64,000 nucleotides of DNA from Erythrobacter sp. 3-20A1M. Lineage in GTDB: Bacteria; Pseudomonadota; Alphaproteobacteria; Sphingomonadales; Sphingomonadaceae. The stretch is taken from positions 3,052,221-3,116,220 of the forward strand of contig NZ_CP045200.1 in assembly GCF_018636735.1 (NCBI RefSeq), in the 5' to 3' direction. Positions 38,166-47,521 of this stretch are shown here, piece after piece. The notes beneath the pieces were generated by a model. It had not been told where the DNA came from and ran no database searches. It was given only the letters and a program-made list of their open reading frames with translations. The first letter of the stretch is position 1; each line of letters opens with the position of its first letter. Position numbers and translations under genes: made by a program.

Positions 38166-39020
38166 ATGACCGCACAATTCGAAGGCACCAGTTCCTACAT
38201 CGCGACCGAAGACCTGAAGGTGGCCGTCAACGCCGCTGTCACCTTGCGGCGCCCCCTGCTGGTCAAGGGTGAGCCCGGCACCGGCAAGACGGTGCTGGCC
38301 CACGAGATCGCCAAGGCGATCGATGCCCCCCTGATCGAATGGAACGTCAAGTCGAGCACCAAGGCGCAGCAGGGGCTTTACGAGTACGACGCGGTCGCCC
38401 GCTTGCGCGACGGCCAGCTGGGCGACGAGCGTGTCCACGACATTGCGAACTACATCAAGAAGGGCAAGCTGTGGGAAGCGTTCACCGCACCCGAGCTGCC
38501 CGTCCTGCTGATCGACGAGATAGACAAGGCCGATATCGAGTTTCCCAACGACCTGTTGCAGGAACTCGACCGGATGAGCTTCGATGTTTACGAGACGCAG
38601 GAGCGGATCGAGGCGAAGGAACGCCCGATCGTCGTCATCACCTCCAACAACGAGAAGGAGCTGCCTGACGCGTTTCTGCGCCGCTGCTTCTTCCACTACA
38701 TCAAGTTCCCCGATCGCGACACGATGCAGGCGATCATCGACGTGCACTTTCCCGGCATCCAGGCGCGGCTGGTGAAGCAGGCGATGGACGTGTTCTACGA
38801 ATTGCGCGAAGTGCCGGGCCTGAAGAAGAAGCCTTCGACCAGCGAACTGCTCGACTGGCTCAAGCTGCTGATGAACGAGGACATGCCGCTGGAGGTGCTG
38901 CAGGACAGCAACCCGAACAAGGCGATCCCGCCGCTCCACGGCGCGCTGCTGAAGAACGAACAGGACGTCATGCTGTTCGAACGGCTCGCTTTCATGAGCC
39001 GGCGCAATCCGGGCGGCTGA
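38166..39020 (+). CDS. MoxR family AAA+ ATPase
   Basis: 284-residue AAA+ protein with Walker A GEPGTGKT (35-42), Walker B 'VLLIDEIDKADIEFPNDLLQELD' and sensor 'PIVVITSNNEKELPDAFLRRCFFHYIKFP'. MoxR ATPases act with VWA-domain partners as chaperones for metal-centre insertion or complex maturation; the VWA/CoxE-like gene two genes downstream (39909) is the likely partner. ATG 38166 has GGAG nearby. An ORF extension upstream to 37908 overlaps the promoter and is ignored. Confidence 0.9.
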   Translation: MTAQFEGTSSYIATEDLKVAVNAAVTLRRPLLVKGEPGTGKTVLAHEIAKAIDAPLIEWNVKSSTKAQQGLYEYDAVARLRDGQLGDERVHDIANYIKKGKLWEAFTAPELPVLLIDEIDKADIEFPNDLLQELDRMSFDVYETQERIEAKERPIVVITSNNEKELPDAFLRRCFFHYIKFPDRDTMQAIIDVHFPGIQARLVKQAMDVFYELREVPGLKKKPSTSELLDWLKLLMNEDMPLEVLQDSNPNKAIPPLHGALLKNEQDVMLFERLAFMSRRNPGG

Positions 39021-39165
39021 CCCGCCGGGCAAGCCGCAAACCACGCGCTTCGCGGCGATCCGCGCGCGGCTCGAATCGTTCGAGCCGCGACCCGGATGGC
39101 ATGCGTGGATTTACGAGTTCGCGCTGTTCGGTTTCAAGCAAGGCTGGGCGTGCCTGTTCGGCGCA

Positions 39166-39909
39166 TTGATGCTGGTCCTGCTCGTTGCGACGCACCTTTT
39201 CTACCCCGACGACGCAACGTTGGCGCGGTACGATTTCCTGACTCTCGCCGCGCTGGCGATCCAGCTCGGTATGCTCGGATTTCGGCTGGAAACGTGGGAG
39301 GAGGCGAAGGTTATCCTGGCCTTTCACGTCGTCGGCACGGTGATGGAGCTGTTCAAGACAGCGCACGGCTCGTGGCTCTATCCCGAAACCAGCGTGCTGC
39401 GGATCGGCGATGTGCCGCTGTTCTCAGGCTTCATGTATGCCGCCGTCGGTAGCTATATCGCCCGTGTCTGGCGCATCTTCGACTTTCGTTACACCGGCTA
39501 TCCGCCCCGCTGGGCAAGCTGGGGGCTCGCCGTCGCGATCTACGTAAACTTCTTCGCCCATCACTGGCTGCCGGACATCCGGTTGGCGCTGTTCGCCGCG
39601 CTCCTCATCCTGTTTGCCCAGACCCGCGTATGGTTCACGGTCTGGCGCACGCCGCGCTGGATGCCGCTGCTACTCGGCTGGTTCCTCGTCGCGCTGTTCA
39701 TCTGGTTCGCCGAAAATCTCGGCACATTCGCCCGCGCATGGAGCTATCCCCACCAAGCGGCAGGCTGGACCATGGTGTCGCCCATGAAGCTGGGCGCGTG
39801 GTACCTGCTCATGTATATCAGCTTCGTGCTGGTCAGCGCGGTCGCACGCATTCGTGCGCCCTCTATCGCTTCTAAACCCTCAATCGAAAAGCCGGCACTG
39901 GAAAGCTGA
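39166..39909 (+). CDS. DUF817 family membrane protein (N-terminal start uncertain)
   Basis: At least 247 residues with seven or eight helices and the DUF817 pattern ('VILAFHVVGTVMELFKTAHGSWLYPE', 'PLFSGFMYAAVGSYIARVWRIFDFR', 'WMPLLLGWFLVALFIWFAENLGTFARAW'). The reading frame carries plausible family sequence upstream (FAAIRARLESFEPRP..., FALFGFKQGWACLFGAL) back to about 39040, but there is no ATG, GTG or TTG in that frame between the stop at 38995 and TTG 39166. The coordinates given therefore probably truncate the first helix. The stop overlaps the VWA gene by one base (TGATG). Function unknown. Confidence 0.7.
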   Translation: MMLVLLVATHLFYPDDATLARYDFLTLAALAIQLGMLGFRLETWEEAKVILAFHVVGTVMELFKTAHGSWLYPETSVLRIGDVPLFSGFMYAAVGSYIARVWRIFDFRYTGYPPRWASWGLAVAIYVNFFAHHWLPDIRLALFAALLILFAQTRVWFTVWRTPRWMPLLLGWFLVALFIWFAENLGTFARAWSYPHQAAGWTMVSPMKLGAWYLLMYISFVLVSAVARIRAPSIASKPSIEKPALES

Positions 39910-41090
39910 TGTTCTTCAATTTCGTCGACGAATTGCGCGAGGCGGGTATCTCCGCCAGCTTCAAGGAGCATCTGACGCTCCTCGAAGCGCTCGATCGCAA
40001 CGTCATCGCCCAGACGCCCGAGGCGTTCTATTACCTCTCTCGCGCGACCTTCGTGAAGGACGAGGGGCTGATCGACCGCTTCGACCAGGTGTTCCAGAAG
40101 GTCTTCAAGGGTGTGCTGACCGATTACGGCCAGAACCCGGTCGATATTCCGGAGGAGTGGCTGAAAGCCGTTGCCGAAAAATTCCTGACCCCGGAGGAAA
40201 TGGCCGAGATCGAGTCGCTGGGCGACTGGGACGAGATCATGGAGACGCTGAAGAAGCGGCTCGAGGAGCAGAACGAAGAGCACCACGGCGGCAACAAGTG
40301 GATCGGCACGGGCGGCACATCGCCCTTCGGCCATTCGGGCTACAATCCGGAGGGCGTGCGGATCGGCGGCGAGAGCAAGCACAAGCGCGCGATCAAGGTG
40401 TGGGAGAAGCGCGAGTTCAAGAACCTCGACAACACGAAGGAACTCGGCACCCGCAACATCAAGATGGCACTGCGCCGCCTGCGGCGCTTCGCGCGCGAGG
40501 GTGCGGCGGATGAGCTCGATCTCGAAGGAACCATTCGCGGCACGGCCAAGCAGGGCTGGCTCGACATCCGCATGCGCCCCGAACGGCACAATGCGGTGAA
40601 ACTGCTGCTCTTCCTCGACGTCGGAGGGTCGATGGACCCCTTTATCAAGGTTACGGAGGAGCTGTTCAGCGCCGCAACCACTGAATTCAAGAACCTCGAA
40701 TTCTTCTACTTCCACAACTGCCTCTACGAAGGCGTGTGGAAGGACAACCGCCGCCGCTGGCAGGAGCGGACGAAGACCTGGGACGTGCTCCACAAGTTCG
40801 GTCACGACTACAAGGTGGTCTTCGTCGGCGATGCAGCGATGAGCCCCTACGAAATCAGCCATCCCGGCGGCAGCGTGGAGCATATGAACGAGGAGGCGGG
40901 CGCGACCTGGATGCGCCGGATGACCAATACCTATCCCGCCACCGTCTGGTTAAATCCCGTCCCCGAGAAGCAGTGGGGCTATTCGCAGAGCACCCGCATG
41001 ATGCGCGAGCTGGTGAATGACCGCATGTATCCCCTGACGCTTGACGGTTTGGACGGTGCCATGCGGGAGTTGAGCCGAAAGCAGGGATAA
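39909..41090 (+). CDS. VWA domain-containing CoxE-like protein
   Basis: 393 residues. N-terminal helical region (MFFNFVDELREAGISASFKEHLTLLEALD) followed by a C-terminal von Willebrand A domain with the altered metal site 'LLLFLDVGGSMDPFI' near residue 238, the DVGGSM form usual for the CoxE family. No signal peptide or membrane helix. CoxE/VWA proteins work with MoxR ATPases; the MoxR gene lies one gene upstream. Function of the pair in this organism is not known. Confidence 0.87.
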   Translation: MFFNFVDELREAGISASFKEHLTLLEALDRNVIAQTPEAFYYLSRATFVKDEGLIDRFDQVFQKVFKGVLTDYGQNPVDIPEEWLKAVAEKFLTPEEMAEIESLGDWDEIMETLKKRLEEQNEEHHGGNKWIGTGGTSPFGHSGYNPEGVRIGGESKHKRAIKVWEKREFKNLDNTKELGTRNIKMALRRLRRFAREGAADELDLEGTIRGTAKQGWLDIRMRPERHNAVKLLLFLDVGGSMDPFIKVTEELFSAATTEFKNLEFFYFHNCLYEGVWKDNRRRWQERTKTWDVLHKFGHDYKVVFVGDAAMSPYEISHPGGSVEHMNEEAGATWMRRMTNTYPATVWLNPVPEKQWGYSQSTRMMRELVNDRMYPLTLDGLDGAMRELSRKQG

Positions 41091-41120
41091 CATAACCTCA
41101 TCCTTCTGGAGGACGTCTCG

Positions 41121-41447
41121 ATGAAAGCTCTTCTGATCCTTGCCGCTGCCGCGCCTCTCATTTCCGCGCACCCCCAACCGGAGGACCCGATGGAGCTGCC
41201 GCACGCCCAGGCAACCAGCGCCCAGTCCGAACGCCATTGTCGTGACACGGTCACAGACGTGCGGGAAGATCGCGGCCTGCCCAGGCTCGATCGCCGCACC
41301 GCCAGCCCGGAGGAGCCGCTGTTTTACGCGGCGGTCGATCACCGCGTCGATGGCTGCACGGTCCTCGTCATGAAAGACCCGGAAGATGGCATTCGTCCGG
41401 TGCCAGAGACCGACCCCAGAAAAGTGGAGTTCATTCCAGCTCGCTGA
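41121..41447 (+). CDS. Small exported hypothetical protein
   Basis: 108 residues with a short signal peptide (MKALLILAAAAPLISAHP) and a polar mature part containing two Cys (HCRDTV, DGCTVLV) that could form a disulfide in the periplasm. ATG 41121 has GGAGG upstream (TCTGGAGGACGTCTCG). I do not recognise the family. It starts 30 bases after the VWA gene, probably in the same transcript. Confidence 0.7.
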   Translation: MKALLILAAAAPLISAHPQPEDPMELPHAQATSAQSERHCRDTVTDVREDRGLPRLDRRTASPEEPLFYAAVDHRVDGCTVLVMKDPEDGIRPVPETDPRKVEFIPAR

Positions 41448-41735
41448 CCGACCCGGGTCTGCAAATTAGCTCGGGTCTTCGATGGAGGGTGGCGGTTTGC
41501 TGAACCAGCGCGACTGCGCATCGTTTAATCGACAGCAGTCTTGCACGCGCATGTCGAATTCGCGCGGGATGTGGCCGGTGTTCCGGTACCAGACAGACGC
41601 CGCATCGGCGGCGAGGATAGCCGGTCCGCCTGTCCTCGGAATGGGGTCGGCTCTAAGCAATGGGGATCAGAGGGCGGCCGCTGTGCCTTATAAGGCTAAC
41701 AGTATGAACTGCCGACGATCCGGCGTGGTCTCGCC
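41448..41735. other. Intergenic gap with palindromes and one weak small ORF
   Basis: Nothing confidently coding. GACCCGGGTC at 41450-41459, with a second CGGGTC at 41472, could form a hairpin behind the exported-protein gene. GCCTTATAAGGC at 41685-41696 is a perfect 12-base palindrome. On the minus strand an ORF of up to 64 codons (41466-41660) has moderately normal codon use (IPREFDMRVQDCCRLNDAQ region) but no recognisable family or ribosome site; it may be a gene remnant. Confidence 0.4.
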
Positions 41736-42932
41736 TCAGTACAGCAGATGGCCGCGCAAGGTCTCTACCCAGCTCGCCTCGTCCGACGCGGCCATGTTAT
41801 CGAGATCGTGCGGCGTAGCGGCGGGATCGTCGACCCATTCGCGCAAGCTCGGCCCGCCGTTGATGACGTCGATCGCCAACCGCTCCCTCTCGTATTCGTA
41901 GGGAAAGTCGCGCCACATGTCGTAATCCGGATAGAGGGCGCGAATGGCCTTGAAAGCCAGGGCCTGCAGCCTCCACGGCCGGAAAGTGTCGTGCCGGTAG
42001 AACGACCCTTCGGCGTGGATCATCAGCGCGTTGCACAGCGTTCCCGCGTGCTTGTGGAAGGTCGGCTCGAACCAGCATTCGCGAAGGGCGCACCCAGCCA
42101 GCCATTCGGGCGCGAGCCGTTCCATTTCTGCCAGCACCCCCTTCGCGTCGATATCCGGTGCGCCGAACAGCACCTCCAGCGGACGCGTGGTGCCACGCCC
42201 CTCGCTCAGCGTCGCGCCCTCCAGCATCACCGTACCCGCATAGGCGCGCGCCATGTTCACATTGGCGGCATTGGGGCTCGGGTTGATCCAGACACGATCT
42301 TGCGGCCAGCCGTGACCGGGGCCGTCCGGCTCCCACCCTTCCATCGTCACGACCCGATAGTCGACGTCGAGGTCGAAGTGCTCGACGAACCATCGCCCCA
42401 TCTCGCCCATGGTCAACCCATGTCGCATCGGCATGGGAGCGGCGCCGACGAAGCTTTCCTGCCCCGGCACCAACAACGTACCTTCCACCGGACGACCCGC
42501 CGGGTTGGGGCGGTCGAGCACCCAGACGCTCTTGCCGTGCTTCTCCGCTTCCTGAAGCAGATAGAGCAGCGTCGTGACGAAGGTGTAGATGCGGCAGCCG
42601 AGGTCCTGCAGATCGAACAGGAAAACATCGGCGGTCGACATCATCTGCCCCGTCGGCCGACGCACCTCGCCATAAAGGCTGAAGACCGGGATGCCGTATT
42701 GCAGATCGGTCTCGTCCGCCGTCTCCACCATATTGTCTTGCTTGTCCCCCTTCAAACCGTGCTGGGGGCCGAGCGCGCTGGTCACGGTAAAACCCGCTGC
42801 GATCAGGGCGTCGAGGCTGTGGGTCAGGTCCGACGCGACCGAGGCGGGATGGGCGACCAGCGCGACGCGCTTACCCTCCAGCGGTTTGCGAAAGGTGGAG
42901 TCGGCGAGCAGGCGGTCCAGTCCGGTTTTCAT
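41736..42932 (-). CDS. DUF1343 / NamZ-like exo-beta-N-acetylmuramidase
   Basis: 398-residue protein of the family now known as NamZ (GH171), which removes terminal N-acetylmuramic acid from peptidoglycan fragments. Motifs: 'LGPQHGLKGDKQDNM', 'VFLFDLQDLGCRIYTFVTTLLYLL', 'VLDRPNPAGRPVEGTLL' and 'WINPSPNAANVNMARAY'. There is no signal peptide, suggesting action on recycled fragments in the cytosol, or non-classical export. Its ATG overlaps the DOMON-like stop (ATGA, 42929-42932). Confidence 0.88.
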   Translation of the reverse strand: MKTGLDRLLADSTFRKPLEGKRVALVAHPASVASDLTHSLDALIAAGFTVTSALGPQHGLKGDKQDNMVETADETDLQYGIPVFSLYGEVRRPTGQMMSTADVFLFDLQDLGCRIYTFVTTLLYLLQEAEKHGKSVWVLDRPNPAGRPVEGTLLVPGQESFVGAAPMPMRHGLTMGEMGRWFVEHFDLDVDYRVVTMEGWEPDGPGHGWPQDRVWINPSPNAANVNMARAYAGTVMLEGATLSEGRGTTRPLEVLFGAPDIDAKGVLAEMERLAPEWLAGCALRECWFEPTFHKHAGTLCNALMIHAEGSFYRHDTFRPWRLQALAFKAIRALYPDYDMWRDFPYEYERERLAIDVINGGPSLREWVDDPAATPHDLDNMAASDEASWVETLRGHLLY

Positions 42933-43474
42933 ACCGCTCCGCGTGGATGAAGCGTCGCGGCGAAGCAAGCGGGATCGTGGAAATCGGGGCGATGGCCGGC
43001 GGGTTGCGCTAGCGCCCAGAAGCTCTTCTCTTCGCCTTCCTCCTCGATGACCGCGCTCAAGCCCATCGCGCAAGGGGCATTGGGTAGCAGGGATAGCGGG
43101 ATCGCTGCCTCGAACAGCGCAAAGACGCGCCCGGTTCGCATGGTGCAAACCGGTGCGGCCTCGCCCGGCCGCTCGCGCATGCCATCGCGATAACGGTCGA
43201 AATCGTAGGCGTTCCAGCGATCGGATGGGGAGAAGTTGAACTCGCAATAACCCTCCCCGGCCTCGGGCCGCAGGAACAGCTCGAAGCAGGTCGTCTGCCA
43301 CAACCCATCTGCGCGCCCTGCCCCCGCGAAACGCGGCGCCACGAGCCGCCGGGCGGTGTCGATGCGCCAACGCAGCCACAGCCAGCCGGGGTGATGCTGT
43401 GCGACATAGACCGTTACCGTGCTTACCCGCCGCGGCGGACAGGCGATGTGCGGCACCAGTTCATGCGTTTTCAT
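42929..43474 (-). CDS. DOMON-like domain protein
   Basis: 181 residues with the DOMON-like pattern found in alphaproteobacteria: 'WLWLRWRIDTARRLVAP', 'GLWQTTCFELFLRPEAGEGYCEFNFSPSDRWNAYDFDRYRDGM' (in pieces) and 'FHDPACFAATL'. Related domains bind sugars or heme; no ligand can be assigned here. Co-translated with the NamZ-like gene and divergent from tyrS with 31 bases between starts. Confidence 0.8.
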   Translation of the reverse strand: MKTHELVPHIACPPRRVSTVTVYVAQHHPGWLWLRWRIDTARRLVAPRFAGAGRADGLWQTTCFELFLRPEAGEGYCEFNFSPSDRWNAYDFDRYRDGMRERPGEAAPVCTMRTGRVFALFEAAIPLSLLPNAPCAMGLSAVIEEEGEEKSFWALAQPAGHRPDFHDPACFAATLHPRGAV

Positions 43475-43505
43475 CGGCCCTCCCCCGTGCTAGCGGGCGC
43501 CCACC

Positions 43506-44735
43506 ATGAGCACCTATTCCTCCGACCTCCTGCGCCTGCTCGAAAAGCGCGGCTACATCCACCAGACGACGGATGCCCACGCGCTCGACGCGCTGGCTGC
43601 GAAGGAGATCGTGCCGGGCTATATCGGCTTCGATGCCACCGCGCCAAGCCTGCATGTCGGCAGTCTTGTGCAGATCATGATGCTCCGCCGCCTGCAGCAG
43701 ACCGGGCACAAGCCGATCGTGGTGATGGGCGGCGGCACGACCAAGATCGGTGATCCGAGCGGCAAGGACGAAAGCCGCAAGCTGCTAACCGGCGAGGATA
43801 TCGAAGCGAACATCACGTCTATCCGCAGGGTGTTCGAACGGGTGCTCGATTTCAACGACGGTCCGACCGGTGCGATCATGGTCAACAACGACGATTGGCT
43901 GTCGGATCTCGGCTATATCGAGCTGCTGCGCGATGTCGGCCCGCACTTCACGGTGAACCGGATGCTGACCTTCGATTCGGTCAGGTTGCGGCTCGACCGC
44001 GAGCAGCCGCTGACCTTCCTCGAATTCAATTACATGATCCTCCAGGCCTACGATTTCCTGGAGCTGAAGCGTCGCCACGGTTGTCGCCTGCAGATGGGCG
44101 GCAGCGACCAGTGGGGCAATATCGTCAACGGGATCGAGCTGTCGCGGCGCATGGACGGGGCGGAGCTGTTCGGGGTCACGACTCCCCTGCTCACCACCGC
44201 CGACGGTGCGAAGATGGGCAAGACCGCGGCGGGCGCGGTGTGGCTGAACGAGGATGCCCTGCCCGCCTACGATTTCTGGCAATACTGGCGGAATACGGAT
44301 GATCGGGACGTCGGCCGCTTTCTGCGTCTGTTCACCGATCTGCCGCTGGACGAGATCGCACGGTTCGAATCGCTCGAAGGGAGCGAGATCAATGCAGCGA
44401 AGGAAGTTCTCGCCAACGAAGTGACCGCACTCGTCCGCGGCGAAGAGGCGGCGGCTTCAGCCGCGGCCACCGCGCGCGATACGTTCGCGGGCAGCGGAGC
44501 CGGGGCCGATCTACCCGTCCATGTCGCCGATGCCGGCCCGGTTCCCCTGACCACCGTACTCAACGCGCTCGGCTTCGTGCAGTCGAATGGCGAGGCCAAG
44601 CGCAAGATCAAGGAGGGTGCGATCCGGGTCGACGGCGAGGTGGTGGACGACCTCGCGCTGGAGCTCTCCCCTTCGCCCGGATCGGACATCCGCATCAGTC
44701 TCGGCAAGAAGAAGCACGGCCTCCTGAGGGGTTAA
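43506..44735 (+). CDS. tyrS: Tyrosyl-tRNA synthetase
   Basis: Class I synthetase. The 409-residue protein has the HIGH-type motif '[16 protein letters not shown]', '[23 protein letters not shown]', '[34 protein letters not shown]', the KMSKS equivalent '[14 protein letters not shown]' and a C-terminal S4 RNA-binding domain ('[21 protein letters not shown]'). Confidence 0.96.
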   Translation: MSTYSSDLLRLLEKRGYIHQTTDAHALDALAAKEIVPGYIGFDATAPSLHVGSLVQIMMLRRLQQTGHKPIVVMGGGTTKIGDPSGKDESRKLLTGEDIEANITSIRRVFERVLDFNDGPTGAIMVNNDDWLSDLGYIELLRDVGPHFTVNRMLTFDSVRLRLDREQPLTFLEFNYMILQAYDFLELKRRHGCRLQMGGSDQWGNIVNGIELSRRMDGAELFGVTTPLLTTADGAKMGKTAAGAVWLNEDALPAYDFWQYWRNTDDRDVGRFLRLFTDLPLDEIARFESLEGSEINAAKEVLANEVTALVRGEEAAASAAATARDTFAGSGAGADLPVHVADAGPVPLTTVLNALGFVQSNGEAKRKIKEGAIRVDGEVVDDLALELSPSPGSDIRISLGKKKHGLLRG

Positions 44736-44853
44736 GCGACTGATTTCATTTATCTTGTGTCGAAACGGGACAGTCCGCTCTTAACCAGATGTCAGCGATT
44801 ACCCGGCAATTGTCTCCCTTCACGAAGTTGGCGAAGAAGGGACCGGTGGAACC

Positions 44854-45192
44854 ATGGCCGTGGGAGCACAGCTGTCTGTAACCGACCAGCGGCGCGCGTC
44901 GCGCCATCCGGTCGATTACCCTACCCTGGCGGAACATAGCGAACGCGGCGATATCGCGTTTCACATCAGCAATATCTCCGCAAACGGTTTCATGATCGAC
45001 AACGCGGAAGGGATCGAGCGCGGCGAGCGCGTGATCGTGCGTCTGCCGATCATCGGCCGGATCGAGGCACACACGATCTGGGCACGCGACACACGCGCCG
45101 GATTCCAGTTCGAACGCATCCTGCGGACCGACGACCTGATGGCGATCATCGAACAGTTGCAGCCCAATCCCCGTCTCAAGCGGATGCGCTGA
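44854..45192 (+). CDS. PilZ domain protein
   Basis: 112-residue single PilZ domain, a potential cyclic-di-GMP effector. 'DQRRASRHPVDYPTLAE' supplies the RxxxR part and 'FHISNISANGFMID' the D/N-x-S-x-x-G part of the ligand-binding motif, with Asn in place of the usual Asp. Partner and output unknown. Confidence 0.82.
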   Translation: MAVGAQLSVTDQRRASRHPVDYPTLAEHSERGDIAFHISNISANGFMIDNAEGIERGERVIVRLPIIGRIEAHTIWARDTRAGFQFERILRTDDLMAIIEQLQPNPRLKRMR

Positions 45193-45242
45193 GCCAGTCT
45201 TAAGCGCTGGTATTCGATCGCGGCGAATGCCAAGGCGCGGGG

Positions 45243-46535
45243 GTGAGCGAACCAACCCACCCCTTCCGCATTGCCAATTTTCGCGCCTACTGGTTCGCCC
45301 GGCTGACCATGACGCTGGGCCAGTACGCGATGATGCTGATCATCGGCTGGCAAACCTACAACATCGCGCGCGATGCCGGGCACAACGTTGCGGAGGCGTC
45401 GGGCCAGTTGGCGCTGATCGGGCTGTTCCAGTTCGTTCCGCTATTCCTCCTCACCCCGTTTTCCGGCCTCGTGGCCGACCGGTTCAATCGTCGCACGGTC
45501 GCGAGATCCACCGTGGTCCTGCAACTGGGCTGCGCCATCGCGCTCGCTTTGCTCACTGCGCGGGGATTGCTCGAGCTTCATTGGCTGTTCGGCATCGCCG
45601 TGGTGCTGGGCATCGTTCGCGCATTCAACGGCCCTGCGCTGTCCGCCCTCGCCCCCAATCTGGTACCCAAGGCGATCCTGCCGAACGCCATCGCGCTGTC
45701 TTCCATCGCGTGGCAGGTCGGGATGATCGCGGGCCCGGGACTGGGCGGGTATCTCTACGCGATCCAGCCGGCGCTTCCCTATGCTGTCGCGGGTGCGTTG
45801 TTCCTGGTCGCTATCGTCTCGCTCGGCTTCATCGGAGAGGTTCCGCGTACCCCCATCGCCGGGGCTCAGCGTCCGATCGGGCGGATCGTGGAGGGGCTGC
45901 GCTATGTCGTCCACAATAAGATGGTGCTCGGTTCGATCACGCTCGACCTGCTGGCGGTGTTTCTCGCCGGAGCCAACGCGCTGCTGCCCGTCTTTGCCCG
46001 CGATGTGTTGCAGGTGGGGGAAACCGGTCTGGCGCAACTCGCCATGGCACCGGCCATCGGCGCGGCGCTGACCGCGGCATGGTTTTCCATCCGCCCGCTC
46101 AAGACCAATGTCGGGCCGAAAATGCTGGGCGCGGTGGCGGTATTCGGTGGCGCGACCATCGGGTTCGGCCTGTCGACCTGGATGCCGCTCAGCCTGGCGA
46201 TGCTGTTCATTGTGGGCGCGGCCGACATGTTCTCGGTCTATATCCGCCAGTCTCTGATCCAGCTACACACCCCCGACGACAAGCGGGGCCGCGTTTCCGC
46301 CGTCAGCCTGCTGACGATCAGCGCCTCCAACGAATTCGGCGACTTCTTCTCTGGCAGCCTTGCCTTCCTCATCGGGCCCGTGGCCGCTCTTGTCGCCGGT
46401 GGTGCGGGCGCCATATCGACCGTGATCCTGTGGAGCCGTATCTTTCCGGTTCTGCGGACCACCCGGACCTTCGACCCGCCGCCTGCGTTGGATGAAGAAA
46501 GCCCCGAAGAGCAATTGCAGGAGCAGATCTCATGA
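45243..46535 (+). CDS. MFS transporter, EntS-like (DHA3) type
   Basis: 430-residue inner-membrane protein of the MFS_3/EntS-like subgroup: '[30 protein letters not shown]' opening, '[18 protein letters not shown]' between helices 2 and 3, '[23 protein letters not shown]' and twelve predicted helices. Start GTG 45243. The stop overlaps the cysK start as ATGA, so the pair is probably co-expressed. Substrate unknown. Confidence 0.87.
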   Translation: MSEPTHPFRIANFRAYWFARLTMTLGQYAMMLIIGWQTYNIARDAGHNVAEASGQLALIGLFQFVPLFLLTPFSGLVADRFNRRTVARSTVVLQLGCAIALALLTARGLLELHWLFGIAVVLGIVRAFNGPALSALAPNLVPKAILPNAIALSSIAWQVGMIAGPGLGGYLYAIQPALPYAVAGALFLVAIVSLGFIGEVPRTPIAGAQRPIGRIVEGLRYVVHNKMVLGSITLDLLAVFLAGANALLPVFARDVLQVGETGLAQLAMAPAIGAALTAAWFSIRPLKTNVGPKMLGAVAVFGGATIGFGLSTWMPLSLAMLFIVGAADMFSVYIRQSLIQLHTPDDKRGRVSAVSLLTISASNEFGDFFSGSLAFLIGPVAALVAGGAGAISTVILWSRIFPVLRTTRTFDPPPALDEESPEEQLQEQIS

Positions 46536-47449
46536 AAGCCGACAGCGTTCTAGCCACCATCGGAAACACCCCGCACATCCGCCTTTCGCGGATGTTTCCG
46601 GATCACGAAGTCTGGGTGAAATCCGAACGCGCCAACCCCGGCGGTTCGATCAAGGACCGCATCGCCCTAGCCATGGTGGAAGATGCGGAGAAGGCCGGCA
46701 CGCTGAAACCGGGCGGCACCATCATCGAACCGACCAGTGGCAATACCGGCATTGGCCTTGCCATGGTCGCCGCAGTGAAAGGCTACGAGCTGATCCTGTG
46801 CATGCCCGAAAGCATGAGCGTAGAGCGGCGACGCCTGATGCTGGCCTACGGTGCCAAATTCGACCTCACGCCCAAGGAAGGCGGCATGAAGGGCGCGATC
46901 GAACGCGCTACCGAGCTGGTCCAACAGACCGATGGGGCTTGGATGCCGAGCCAGTTCGACAACGAATCGAACTACAAGGTTCACGTGCGGACCACCGCGA
47001 AAGAAATTCTCGACGATTTCGCCGACGATCCGATCGATGTCATGATCACCGGCGTTGGTACGGGGGGCCATATCACCGGTTGTGCGGAGGAGCTCAAGAA
47101 ACACTGGAGCTCCATGAAGGCCTATGCCGTGGAGCCAGAGGGTTCGCCGGTTATCGGCGGCGGGCAGCCCGGCCCACACCCGATCCAGGGAATCGGCGCC
47201 GGTTTCATCCCCGACAATCTGCATACCGGCAGCATCGACGGTGCGATCGCCGTGAATGCGGACAAGGCCAAGGAAATGGCGCGCCGCTGCGCGGCCGAGG
47301 AAGGTTTGCTGGTCGGGATTTCGAGCGGAGCGACGCTCGCCGCAATCGACAAGAAGCTTTCCGAGCTGGACAGCGGAACCCGCATTCTCGGTTTCAACTA
47401 CGATACGGGCGAACGCTACCTCTCGGTGGCGGACTTCCTGCCCGAATAA
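46532..47449 (+). CDS. cysK: Cysteine synthase A
   Basis: PLP enzyme making L-cysteine from O-acetylserine and sulfide. The 305-residue protein has the PLP lysine in [13 protein letters not shown] (Lys41), '[16 protein letters not shown]' and '[11 protein letters not shown]', and '[11 protein letters not shown]' for phosphate binding. Followed by a strong terminator. Confidence 0.96.
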   Translation: MKADSVLATIGNTPHIRLSRMFPDHEVWVKSERANPGGSIKDRIALAMVEDAEKAGTLKPGGTIIEPTSGNTGIGLAMVAAVKGYELILCMPESMSVERRRLMLAYGAKFDLTPKEGGMKGAIERATELVQQTDGAWMPSQFDNESNYKVHVRTTAKEILDDFADDPIDVMITGVGTGGHITGCAEELKKHWSSMKAYAVEPEGSPVIGGGQPGPHPIQGIGAGFIPDNLHTGSIDGAIAVNADKAKEMARRCAAEEGLLVGISSGATLAAIDKKLSELDSGTRILGFNYDTGERYLSVADFLPE

Positions 47450-47467
47450 TCGCAGTGCCTGATCGAG

Positions 47468-47507
47468 AAGGGCCGGATCGCGACCATTTCGCGGTCCGGC
47501 CCTTTTT
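47468..47507 (+). terminator. Rho-independent terminator of cysK
   Basis: Stem AAGGGCCGGA (47468-47477) pairs with TCCGGCCCTT (47495-47504) and is extended inside by TCGCGA/TCGCGG; T-run TTTTT at 47503-47507. Confidence 0.92.
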
Positions 47508-47521
47508 CGTATCCGGCTGGA

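Noticed and set aside
47468..47507. Hairpin after cysK as a riboswitch or attenuator
   Set aside because: It lies downstream of the stop codon, is a simple stem followed by a T-run, and fits a plain terminator.
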